This document shows, one piece after another, positions 53,532 through 60,873 of a stretch of DNA of 64,000 bases (position 1 is the stretch's first letter; every line of letters begins with the position of its first letter). Both the position numbers and the translations under genes were made by a program. A model generated the notes under the pieces. That model was given only the letters and a program-made list of their open reading frames with translations, was not told where the DNA came from and did no database searches. Source of the DNA: Aurantimonas sp965217685. GTDB taxonomy: Bacteria; Pseudomonadota; Alphaproteobacteria; Rhizobiales; Rhizobiaceae. The stretch spans positions 806,001 through 870,000 of the forward strand of contig CBDCIZ010000003.1 in NCBI GenBank assembly GCA_965217685.1, read 5' to 3'.

Positions 53532-54179
53532 TCAGTCCTCGGCATCCGGCTGACGGGATGGAGCCGCGTCGGCGAAGGCCGGATGCTCGGCGCAGGCCTC
53601 GGCGATCGCCCGCAAACGCGGCAGGGCCGTCAGATCGACACCGAAGCGGTCGGCCGAGCCGAGTTGCGGCACGAGGCAGATGTCGGCGAGGCCTGGCGAA
53701 TCTCCGAAACAGAACCGGTCGCTTCCGTGCCTTGTCACCAGTTCCTCGCACGCGGCGAGACCGTCGCCGAGCCAGCGCCGGCACCACGTCTCGACGCCAT
53801 GCTGGTCCTGTTTGAAGTCCGCGCGCAGATATTCGAGCACCCGCAGATTCTGCAGCGGATGAATGTCGCAGGCGATGACCTGCGCGAATGCCCGCACCAA
53901 GGCCTTGGTTGTCGGCTCTGACGGCAGAAGCGGTGGTTCGGGATACGTCTCGTCGAGCCATTCGATGATCGCCAACGACTGGGTCAGCACCGTGCCGTCA
54001 TCCAGTTCGAGCGCCGGGACAAGTCCTTGTGGATTGCGCGCAAGATAGTCCGGCGACTTCTGTTCGCCGCCGCCGCGACGCAGATGAACGAACGTCGTGT
54101 CGGGTTCGATGCCCTTCAGGTTGAAGGCGATCCGGCAGCGCCAGGCGGAGGAAGAACGGAAATAGCCGTAAAATTTCAT
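53532..54179 (-). CDS. glutathione-dependent maleylpyruvate/maleylacetoacetate isomerase (zeta GST)
   Basis: A 215-residue zeta-class GST. YFRSSSAWRCRIAFNLKGIE contains the SSSxWRxR glutathione motif of the class, NPQGLVPALELDDGTVLTQS and IEWLDETYPEPPLLP follow, and the helical C-terminal domain has CDIHPLQNLRVLEYL and SPGLADICLVPQL. In a gentisate operon it isomerises maleylpyruvate to fumarylpyruvate (NagL type). ATGA overlap with the hydrolase gene upstream. Confidence 0.9.
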   Translation of the reverse strand: MKFYGYFRSSSAWRCRIAFNLKGIEPDTTFVHLRRGGGEQKSPDYLARNPQGLVPALELDDGTVLTQSLAIIEWLDETYPEPPLLPSEPTTKALVRAFAQVIACDIHPLQNLRVLEYLRADFKQDQHGVETWCRRWLGDGLAACEELVTRHGSDRFCFGDSPGLADICLVPQLGSADRFGVDLTALPRLRAIAEACAEHPAFADAAPSRQPDAED

Positions 54180-54871
54180 TCCGGCTCACCGATCGTCAGA
54201 TCGACCGGCGCAAGCCCTTCGATCTCGCCGTGGATGACGTCGCCGGCAACGACCGCCCCGACTCCTGCCGGTGTACCGGTATAGATCAGGTCGCCCGGAG
54301 CGAGATGATAGTAGCGCGACAGATGCTTGACGATCTCCACGGGCGAATGGATCAGGTCGGACAGATGCGCATCCTGCCGCGTCTTGCCATTGACGCTGAG
54401 CATGATCCGTTGCGGCCCGACCTCGCCGATCTTTGCGGCCGGAAAGAGCGCCGTCATCACCGCCGAGCGTTCGACGTTCTTGCCCAAATCCCACGGCCGC
54501 TTTTTCTCCCGAGCGGCCAATTGCAGATCACGGCGCGTCATGTCGAGACCCGAGCCGTAGCCCCAGATCGCCGCCTTCGCCTGTTCATCGTCGGCACGGA
54601 AAGCGTCGGTCCCGATCGCCAGGACCAGTTCCATCTCGTAATGGTAGTTTTCGCAGCCCGGCGGATAGGGAATGGTCGCACCGGTCGGCACCAGCGACTG
54701 CGCATCCTTCATAAAGTAGAACGGAGCCTCGCGGTCCACCTCGACGCCCATCTCGGCGGCGTGTTCCGAGTAGTTGCGCCCCACGCAGAAGATGCGATGC
54801 ACGGGATAAACGTCCGAGCCCCCGGCGGGAACGGTGGGGTATTCGGGCGATGCGAAAAGACGATTGGCCAT
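54176..54871 (-). CDS. nagK: fumarylpyruvate hydrolase (FAH family)
   Basis: A 231-residue fumarylacetoacetate hydrolase-fold protein: VHRIFCVGRNYSEHAAEMGV, FYFMKDAQSLVPTGATIPYP, and metal-site Glu residues in YHYEMELVLAIG with Asp in YGSGLDMTRRDLQ. DLIYTGTPAGVGAVVAGDVI is the conserved C-terminal segment. Splits fumarylpyruvate into fumarate and pyruvate at the end of the gentisate route. Coupled to the GST gene by ATGA. Confidence 0.92.
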   Translation of the reverse strand: MANRLFASPEYPTVPAGGSDVYPVHRIFCVGRNYSEHAAEMGVEVDREAPFYFMKDAQSLVPTGATIPYPPGCENYHYEMELVLAIGTDAFRADDEQAKAAIWGYGSGLDMTRRDLQLAAREKKRPWDLGKNVERSAVMTALFPAAKIGEVGPQRIMLSVNGKTRQDAHLSDLIHSPVEIVKHLSRYYHLAPGDLIYTGTPAGVGAVVAGDVIHGEIEGLAPVDLTIGEPE

Positions 54872-54885
54872 CGGGAGTCCTTTTT

Positions 54886-55674
54886 TCAGTCAGGTGTCGT
54901 GAGATCAGGTGCCGGAATTGCCGGCAGCGGACCGTCGTATGAAAGTCGGCGGGCGCCGCGCCCTGTCAGCCAGCGGGCGATGTCGGCGGCGGCGCCTGAA
55001 ACACGGGTCCCGCAATCGGAGCCCAATGAGCCCGATGGCACGAAAGCTTGCCGGTCCGAACAGGCGACGGTCACAGGCGGGCTCGACCATTCCTTGGCGA
55101 GATCCGCGATCAGCCTGTCGACGAGGCCGGGCGGCATGTCCAGAAACGAGCCGCCTGAATCGAGGTCGACCGCGCGCAGCCAGACCTCACGGGCGCGAAA
55201 CCATGGCGTGTGCGAGGCTCTACAGACACGGCCGCTGGGCAGACAGACCTCTGCGCTCCAGGCCCTGGCATCCAGATCCCGCCATTCGACGTCGAGGTGA
55301 ACGGCGGCATGACGGAAAAGGCCCCTGAGCGCCCGAGCCGGCAGCGTCGCGCCATAGTCGAGTTCTTCCAGCCTCGCCTCGTCGGATTCATACATCGGCT
55401 GTGGCGTGCCGCTTGCCGCCCACTGCGTCAGCCGGGCCAGCGCCCGCGCCTGATACCCGACCTGCGCGACGACATGACGTCGGCTTTGCCCCTGCACGAG
55501 GCTTGGCGCATCGAGCGCCTGATCCGGAATATCGTTCAGCAGCCGAGCGAAATAGGCCGTTCCGAGCCGTGCCCAGCCAAGCGTTTCGGCGGGCGCTTCC
55601 TTTGCATCGTAACGCGCCCCGGCCCCCTGACGAACCCGCAGCGCCTCCCGCGCCTCATCAAGCGACGTCGTCAC
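54886..55674 (-). CDS. MDMPI/DinB-like protein (mycothiol-dependent maleylpyruvate isomerase family)
   Basis: About 262 residues from a GTG at 55674. The N-terminal four-helix bundle (GTAYFARLLNDIPDQALDAP, RRHVVAQVGYQARALARLTQ, AREVWLRAVDLDSGGSFLDM) matches the DinB-like mycothiol maleylpyruvate isomerase domain. The family's metal triad is His-Glu-His; here the first His (RRHV) and Glu (REVW) remain, but the second His position reads Arg (EVWLR). The bacterium group is not known to make mycothiol, and a glutathione-dependent isomerase is in the same operon, so its role is unclear. Twelve bases after the gentisate dioxygenase stop. Confidence 0.72.
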   Translation of the reverse strand: MTTSLDEAREALRVRQGAGARYDAKEAPAETLGWARLGTAYFARLLNDIPDQALDAPSLVQGQSRRHVVAQVGYQARALARLTQWAASGTPQPMYESDEARLEELDYGATLPARALRGLFRHAAVHLDVEWRDLDARAWSAEVCLPSGRVCRASHTPWFRAREVWLRAVDLDSGGSFLDMPPGLVDRLIADLAKEWSSPPVTVACSDRQAFVPSGSLGSDCGTRVSGAAADIARWLTGRGARRLSYDGPLPAIPAPDLTTPD

Positions 55675-55685
55675 GATACCAGCTC

Positions 55686-56795
55686 TCAGCGGTCGGCCCC
55701 ATCGATGTGGGTTCGCGCGAAATACAGGCGCTCCATGATCGGCGCATCGGAAAACCGGAACAGATCGAACGGGGTCTCCGCCGACAGCGACCAATGCACC
55801 CAGGACGGAACGACGAACATGTCGCCCTTTTCCAGCCTGGTCTCAGTCCCATCCATCGTGATCAGCCCGCGTCCTTCGAAAACCTGGAAGACGGACGACC
55901 CCACTTCGCGTCGCCCCGGCGTCGCGACGCCTTCACGGAGCCGATGGAACTCGGCGCGTATCGTCGGCATCACATCGCCCCCGGTGGTCGGATTGACATA
56001 TCGGACAGCAGCGTGTCCCTGCTCCACCGTCGCGGGCTGGCCCTCTTCCTCCAGAAGAAGTTGCTCGGTCAGAGCACGGTCCGTGAATTCCCAGCGATAG
56101 GCGCCGATCGGCGACGACACCGTGTCGTGCAGTCCCGACAACGGGCGCAAGCCCGGATGGCACCACAACCTTTCGCCGCGCGAGAATTGCGGCGTGGCAT
56201 AGTCGGTCACCCGTTCCGAGCCGAACTCGAAGAACCCGGTGTCGGTCTGCTGCACATACGGAATGTCCAGTCCGTCGATCCAGGCCATCGGATGATCGGT
56301 CGAGTTCTGGTGGCCGTGAAAATGCCAGCCCGGCGTGAGCAGAAAATCGCCTCGGCTCATCCTGACCGGATCGCCGTTGACCACCGTCCAGACCCCCTGG
56401 CCTTCCACCACGAAGCGAAACGCGTTTTGCGAATGACGATGCTCAGGTGCCGTTTCTCGCGGCCCCAGATACTGGATTGCCGCCCATAAAGTCGGGCTGA
56501 CATAGGCATGTCCGCCGAGGCCTGGGTTGGCCAGGCCGATGGCACGACGCTCGCCGCCCCGCCCGACCGGCACCAGGTCGCCCGCTCGCTTGGCCAGGGG
56601 ATAAAGATCCGCCCATTTCCAGATATGCGGTACGGCCTTCGGTTTCGGCGTCTGAGGCATCAGATCGCCGGTCTGGGTCCACAACGGCATCAGATGATGC
56701 GTCTCGAAGTCGGCGTAGAGCTGGGCGAGCTGCGCCTTTTCGTCGGCGGTCGCCTCTGACGCCGCCATGGGCGCCGTGGAATTCGCAACGGACAT
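55686..56795 (-). CDS. gentisate 1,2-dioxygenase
   Basis: About 369 residues, a bicupin. First cupin: PEHRHSQNAFRFVVEGQGVW with the His-x-His iron ligands, and GDFLLTPGWHFHGHQN with the third His. Second cupin: SSVFQVFEGRGLITMDGTET...DMFVVPSWVHWSLS. Only the first cupin carries the iron site in this family. It opens gentisate to maleylpyruvate with Fe(II) and O2. First gene of the seven-gene operon; ATG 56795 follows GGGAGG. Confidence 0.92.
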   Translation of the reverse strand: MSVANSTAPMAASEATADEKAQLAQLYADFETHHLMPLWTQTGDLMPQTPKPKAVPHIWKWADLYPLAKRAGDLVPVGRGGERRAIGLANPGLGGHAYVSPTLWAAIQYLGPRETAPEHRHSQNAFRFVVEGQGVWTVVNGDPVRMSRGDFLLTPGWHFHGHQNSTDHPMAWIDGLDIPYVQQTDTGFFEFGSERVTDYATPQFSRGERLWCHPGLRPLSGLHDTVSSPIGAYRWEFTDRALTEQLLLEEEGQPATVEQGHAAVRYVNPTTGGDVMPTIRAEFHRLREGVATPGRREVGSSVFQVFEGRGLITMDGTETRLEKGDMFVVPSWVHWSLSAETPFDLFRFSDAPIMERLYFARTHIDGADR

Positions 56796-56914
56796 GTCGG
56801 ATCCTCCCAAATCCTGCGGTCGGCAGACCGGTTGGCCAAAACCATCCTGTGTCAATAATTAGTCAGCATGCCGATCATTAGCATACGTGTCAATCTGGCG
56901 TCGAAGAGTCGGCA

Positions 56915-57463
56915 GTGTTAAAGCTGGAATCGGATGCAATGGCGGAAAATTTTATGGACGCACTTTACAGCATGCCCGGTCACCTGATCAGGCGGTTCCA
57001 GCAGATTGCGGTGGCCATTTTCATGTCGGAGGTGCAGGCGCTCGGGCTCGACCTGACCCCAGTGCAATACGCAGCTCTCGCAATGACGAAAGCGCATCCC
57101 GGACTCGACCAGGCGACGTTGGCTGGCTTTATCGCGTATGATCGCACGACGATCGGCGGCGTTGTCGACCGTTTGGTCCAAAAAGGTTACATCGTGCGCC
57201 AGATCAGCGACCGCGACCGGCGAGCGCGTGAATTGCGGCTGACCGAACTGGGTTGCAGGATACTATTAGAGGTCGATCCAGCCGTCGCTCGAGCACAGGA
57301 CATGATTCTTTCCAGTCTCGATGGTGATGAGCAAGCGGTGTTCATGGCGTTGCTGCGCAAAGCGACATCCGCCGCCAACGATCGAAGCCGCGCGCCGCTG
57401 CGCAAGACCGGCTACGGAATCGGGGGAGTCTCCGCCACACCTTTCCTCGAACCCAATGGCTAG
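56915..57463 (+). CDS. MarR-family regulator of the gentisate operon
   Basis: A protein of about 182 residues with MarR winged helix (ATLAGFIAYDRTTIGGVVDR, LVQKGYIVRQISDRDRRARE). It is divergent from the gentisate operon and the only regulator next to it, so it probably represses those genes. A GTG start at 56915 follows AAGAG; ATG 56939 (MAENFMDALYSM) is an alternative. The 119-base spacer has two TGTCAAT repeats (56850-56856 and 56888-56894) that read TTGACA on the operon strand. Confidence 0.87.
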   Translation: MLKLESDAMAENFMDALYSMPGHLIRRFQQIAVAIFMSEVQALGLDLTPVQYAALAMTKAHPGLDQATLAGFIAYDRTTIGGVVDRLVQKGYIVRQISDRDRRARELRLTELGCRILLEVDPAVARAQDMILSSLDGDEQAVFMALLRKATSAANDRSRAPLRKTGYGIGGVSATPFLEPNG

Positions 57464-57666
57464 GTGTAGACCTCGATAGGGCGATGATTGCCAGAACGGG
57501 AAGGTTGTCAACGACGGAGCGAATGCAGACCAGTGTGTAGAGTGGTTGTTTGGTCCCGAGTTTTGATGGTGCGTTGTTTTTCTTGGAATGGAAGGAAGCA
57601 CTATAGGCTAGGTTCTTCACGAGAGCGCCAGCGAGCCTGCCCTTGGGCTTGACCCGAGGGGACAGG

Positions 57667-58078
57667 ACGGTCCGTTGAGCGACGCAGCATGGTCAAGAGA
57701 GCTTGAGGGCGCTGTCTAAGCGCTACGGAATCAATCAGAAGCCGGTCTGCCAAGTGGAAGAAGCGCGGTTCGGTCACCGATCTGCCAATTAGACCCAAAG
57801 AGCCAAAGTCAACGGTGCTGTCGATCGAAGAAGAGGCCGTCATCGTCGCTTTCCGCTGGCATACTCTGTTGCCGTCTGCATGAGAAAACTGGGAAGATGG
57901 TCGCAGCCGAAGTTCCTGCGCAATCTGATCGCCGCCGTTTTCTGCACCATCCATACCGTGCTGAGCGACAACGGCATCGAGTTCATCAAACAGGAACAGC
58001 ATCGCTATGCACTCGAACACATCTTCGATCGCGTCTGCGGCGAGCACGCCATCAAACATTGGCGGATAAGGATAAAGC
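57667..58078 (+). pseudogene. decayed IS481-like transposase
   Basis: Pieces of a transposase are readable in different frames. SLRALSKRYGINQKPVC at 57700-57750 continues after a frameshift as KWKKRGSVTDLP, PKEPKSTVLSIEEEAVIVAF to 57882 (N-terminal helix-turn-helix), then after a deletion LRNLIAAVFCTIHTVLSDNG and LEHIFDRVCGEHAIKH from 57913 (catalytic core with its Asp). The element is frameshifted, internally deleted and lacks a recognisable second end, so it is dead. Confidence 0.6.
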
Positions 58079-58224
58079 ATTTCAAGCCGCTGTTTGCCGT
58101 TGCTGGTAAAACTGCTGCGGTCCTCCGATTCATCGATCGCAATCAACCCTGCAACTTGCAGCTCCCGGACGCCTTCGGAGTTCGCCGAGTACTCATTCCC
58201 ATCATATAAAACAACCGGCCAGAC

Positions 58225-58263
58225 GTCTTCACCGCCGACCAGTGAATGGTCGGCGGTGAAGAC
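58225..58263. repeat. 17-base perfect inverted repeat with 5-base loop
   Basis: GTCTTCACCGCCGACCA (58225-58241) is followed by GTGAA and its exact reverse complement (58247-58263). The stem is stable but has no T-tract on either side, so a simple terminator is unlikely. It lies in a small open frame on the minus strand (FTADHSLVGGEDVWPVVLYD) that runs into the decayed transposase and may be the stump of a disrupted gene. Confidence 0.7.
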
Positions 58264-58422
58264 GGAGATCGACGGCGTGCCATCGTTCCAATTGCTTTAG
58301 GCCAAAAGCCTTTCACATTCGCTGGTTCCATCCGTTGACAAGGGCAGATTCTCGCGATGGTCAACGGCGGTTTGCCGCTGTGCGAATGTTGCTTCGATAG
58401 AAGACCGGAGGGGTCTCGTTTG

Positions 58423-59472
58423 TCAGGTGAGGCCTTCCTTTTTCGCCTCGTCCTTCGCGGTATCACCTGCTGACTTGGCGACGTCAGCGACCTTCTCGGC
58501 CAATGTTTGCGACCCAGCGCTTTTCGTGTCCGGCTTCAGTCCTTTGTCTTCGGCTGTTTCGCTTGCCGCATCATAGGCTTTTTTGGCAACGTGCTCGGCC
58601 TTGTGAAGCGTGTCGCTTCCCTGCTCGTAGGCCTCGTCGCGCAGATGATCGCGGGTGTCGCCCATCCATTCGTCTTCCTGGCGTGTGGCGGGCAGCATGG
58701 CCCCGACGGCCGCGCCGATCGCGACGGCGACGGCGCCGAACACCAGTGGCTCGTCATGTATGAGGTCGGCAATGTTGCGCTGGGCACGCGCCCCCGCTCG
58801 ATAGGCTTGACGCCCGGTACGCTGGGCGCTGTCCATGACAGAGGAACCTGCCGAAGACACGGCGTCCGCAGCGTCGTGCATGCCGCGCCGCGTGGCTTCA
58901 GCTGCCGATCCGGCCGCATCGGATACCGAGTGACCGGCACCCTTCACGGCGTCCGATACACTGGACGCTGCATTCGAACTCGCATCTCCGACCGAGCCTG
59001 CGGCACGCGAGACACGGTCTCCAATACCTGGACCGCTGGAAGTGGACGATCCGGGATTTGAGCGTCCGGTCGATCCACTGCTGACTGCCGGACGTCTATA
59101 GGACGGATGGCTCGTATCGACCGACCCCGTGCGATCGCTCGACGGAAATGCCTCGTCAAATCGATCGTATTCCCGGTCATCACGCCACCGCGACAGCCGA
59201 TCCGAAGCCTCGTGGGTTTTCGCCCGAGCGCCGTCGCCGAGAAACAACCAGGCGAGTCCAGCACCGACAAGACCGAGAGCCAAGGGGTTATCGCGAACCT
59301 GTTTGCCCAGGTTCTTGACGGTATCAGCGCCTTGTCCCTCTTTGAGATAGCCGGAAAACTCGTCGAAGATCTGCCCGACCGAAAGGCGGTCTCGAATGGC
59401 GTCGAACGTCGAGTCCAGATTGGAACGGTGGGATTCGGCTTCTTTTTCCAGCCGATCGGTATCGCTGCTCAT
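58423..59472 (-). CDS. DUF3618-type envelope protein
   Basis: A 349-residue protein. The N-terminal 85 residues (ESHRSNLDSTFDAIRDRLSV, NPLALGLVGAGLAWLFLGD) match DUF3618 proteins of rhizobia, with a first membrane helix near residue 70. A long Ser/Ala/Gly-rich low-complexity region follows (SNAASSVSDAVKGAGHSVSD), then a second helix (PLVFGAVAVAIGAAVGAMLP) and a charged tail rich in Lys/Ala. Such proteins are linked to nutrient deprivation or envelope stress. Fourth in the minus-strand group with the holin-like gene. Confidence 0.82.
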   Translation of the reverse strand: MSSDTDRLEKEAESHRSNLDSTFDAIRDRLSVGQIFDEFSGYLKEGQGADTVKNLGKQVRDNPLALGLVGAGLAWLFLGDGARAKTHEASDRLSRWRDDREYDRFDEAFPSSDRTGSVDTSHPSYRRPAVSSGSTGRSNPGSSTSSGPGIGDRVSRAAGSVGDASSNAASSVSDAVKGAGHSVSDAAGSAAEATRRGMHDAADAVSSAGSSVMDSAQRTGRQAYRAGARAQRNIADLIHDEPLVFGAVAVAIGAAVGAMLPATRQEDEWMGDTRDHLRDEAYEQGSDTLHKAEHVAKKAYDAASETAEDKGLKPDTKSAGSQTLAEKVADVAKSAGDTAKDEAKKEGLT

Positions 59473-59548
59473 CGGGTTTGCTCCTTGGCAAGCTTTGCGT
59501 CTTTGCTCAGCTGGTTCGTCGTACGGGACGGCATCAGGTTTCCAGGCT

Positions 59549-59911
59549 CTAGTCCTTCTTGCCCTTCATCAGGAGCGCCACGCCGACGACGGCGATGACG
59601 ACGCCGACGATCAACGCGGCCCAACCCGGTCCGATGTCCGGATCGCCGATCTTCGAAACTGCGGTCACGAGTGCCGCTGTGAGCGTGATCAGCGCGACGA
59701 GAAGGCAGATCGCTCCTGCCGCGATCGAGCCGCCGCCGACTTCCACTTGCGTGATCTTTTCGGACAGTTCGGCCCGGATCAGCCGGGTCTCTGTCTGGAC
59801 GAGTTCGCCCGTCTCTCGCAGGGCGTGAACCACGAGGTCGGGAAGCGACCGCGGCTCGCCCGGCGTGCGTGCATCAACAGGCGCGCGGGGATCATTCGGT
59901 TCAACGGTCAT
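59549..59911 (-). CDS. holin-like protein (phage holin family/DUF1469)
   Basis: A 120-residue protein with a soluble N-terminus (LPDLVVHALRETGELVQTET, RLIRAELSEKI) and two helices (AGAICLLVALITLTAALVTA, WAALIVGVVIAVVGVALLMK), the pattern of the 'Phage_holin_3_6' family found in non-phage contexts in rhizobia. It overlaps the upstream gene by 11 bases. It probably acts in the inner membrane with the DUF3618 protein; lysis function is not implied. Confidence 0.85.
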   Translation of the reverse strand: MTVEPNDPRAPVDARTPGEPRSLPDLVVHALRETGELVQTETRLIRAELSEKITQVEVGGGSIAAGAICLLVALITLTAALVTAVSKIGDPDIGPGWAALIVGVVIAVVGVALLMKGKKD

Positions 59912-60719
59912 GGGTGCCCCCTGGCGTGGTGGTTGCGGCCGACGTGGATGGCGAAGTCGTAGACGATGCCGGCGAGGACGAAGATTTTACAACCGGCGGG
60001 GTTTCCTGCTTTGACAAACCAGGCCCATGCACGGGTGGATCGATCGGCCTGCTTGCCGCCCCCGTTGCCGGGTCACGACCGCTGGGGAACGCGCCCTCCG
60101 TCGGCCGCGGCTTATCCGAATAGGAGCTCCGGTAACCAGCAGGAACCGACCCGTCGTTAGAGCCGGCAGACCGATCGACATGACCGGTGTCGCGTTTGTC
60201 TCGGTCATTACCTCGCACACCCGCATAATCGCCTTCGTCATGTTCGCCCGAAGAGCGGGCAAAACGGCCGAGCGCCAAGCCTGCAAGCGCTGCGCCAACG
60301 AGAAACGTCGCTGGCCGCTCCCGCGCAAACCGGGCAACCGACTGTGTCAGTTCGCCAATATCCTTGCCATGAATGGTTCGGGAGGCATGCTCGAGACCGC
60401 CGGCGACTTCGCGAACAAGGTTCGACGCCATCGACTGATCGCGTGATCCCAGTTCCTCGGACGCCTTGCTGACGGCAGCGGCGAAATCGTGGAGACCGCC
60501 TGCCGCCTGTTCCTTGCCTTTCTCGACCTGCTCTTGCGCCTTGGCACGGGCCTTGTCGGACAGATCGGAAGCGGTGTCGCGAATACTGTCGGTCGCCTTG
60601 CGTGCTTCGGCCTTCACCGACTGCGTTTCCTCCCGGACACGATCCTTGGTTCGGTCGAGATCGTCCTGGGCGTGATCCGGCTCAGGCGTTCGTGGGGTCG
60701 ATGGATTATCGGATGTCAT
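59901..60719 (-). CDS. membrane-anchored protein with coiled-coil N-terminus (stress-group member)
   Basis: About 272 residues. Residues 20-80 are charged and helical (DRVREETQSVKAEARKATDS, KARAKAQEQVEKGKEQAAGG), likely coiled coil; one helix PATFLVGAALAGLALGRFAR sits near residue 140; the C-terminus is a disordered Pro/Ser/Thr tail. It resembles the nutrient-deprivation-induced proteins of rhizobia. ATG 60719 follows AAAGG and lies 14 bases after the micropeptide stop, while its end overlaps the holin-like gene. Confidence 0.72.
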   Translation of the reverse strand: MTSDNPSTPRTPEPDHAQDDLDRTKDRVREETQSVKAEARKATDSIRDTASDLSDKARAKAQEQVEKGKEQAAGGLHDFAAAVSKASEELGSRDQSMASNLVREVAGGLEHASRTIHGKDIGELTQSVARFARERPATFLVGAALAGLALGRFARSSGEHDEGDYAGVRGNDRDKRDTGHVDRSAGSNDGSVPAGYRSSYSDKPRPTEGAFPSGRDPATGAASRPIDPPVHGPGLSKQETPPVVKSSSSPASSTTSPSTSAATTTPGGTHDR

Positions 60720-60732
60720 GGATGCAAACCTT

Positions 60733-60807
60733 TCAGCGGAGGCCAAAGAAGGACAAAACGACGAGAACGACGACGATCAGTCCGATGAGGTAGATGATGC
60801 TATTCAT
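60733..60807 (-). CDS. 24-residue membrane micropeptide
   Basis: The frame from ATG 60807 encodes a single hydrophobic helix starting MNSIIYLIGLIVVVL and ending LSFFGLR, with a stop at 60733. A purine-rich AAAAGG lies nine bases upstream. Similar 'MN..IYLIGL..V...LSFFGLR' peptides are found next to DUF3618 and YihY-type genes in other rhizobia as far as I recall, so it looks conserved and real. It probably sits in the inner membrane as a subunit or modulator of the neighbouring envelope proteins. Confidence 0.72.
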   Translation of the reverse strand: MNSIIYLIGLIVVVLVVLSFFGLR

Positions 60808-60873
60808 GGGGGCTGCCTTTTCGCTGTTGAGATTGGATTCGGTCCGACGCCCTCAAGGAGGTACTCGCCTTGG

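Noticed and set aside
54230..55300. 356-residue plus-strand frame across the FAH and MDMPI genes
   Set aside because: It crosses two real genes on the other strand and has no recognisable motif.
56850..56894. Two TTGACA-like boxes as promoters of the gentisate operon
   Set aside because: No convincing -10 element at 16-18 bases; kept only as a remark under the MarR gene.
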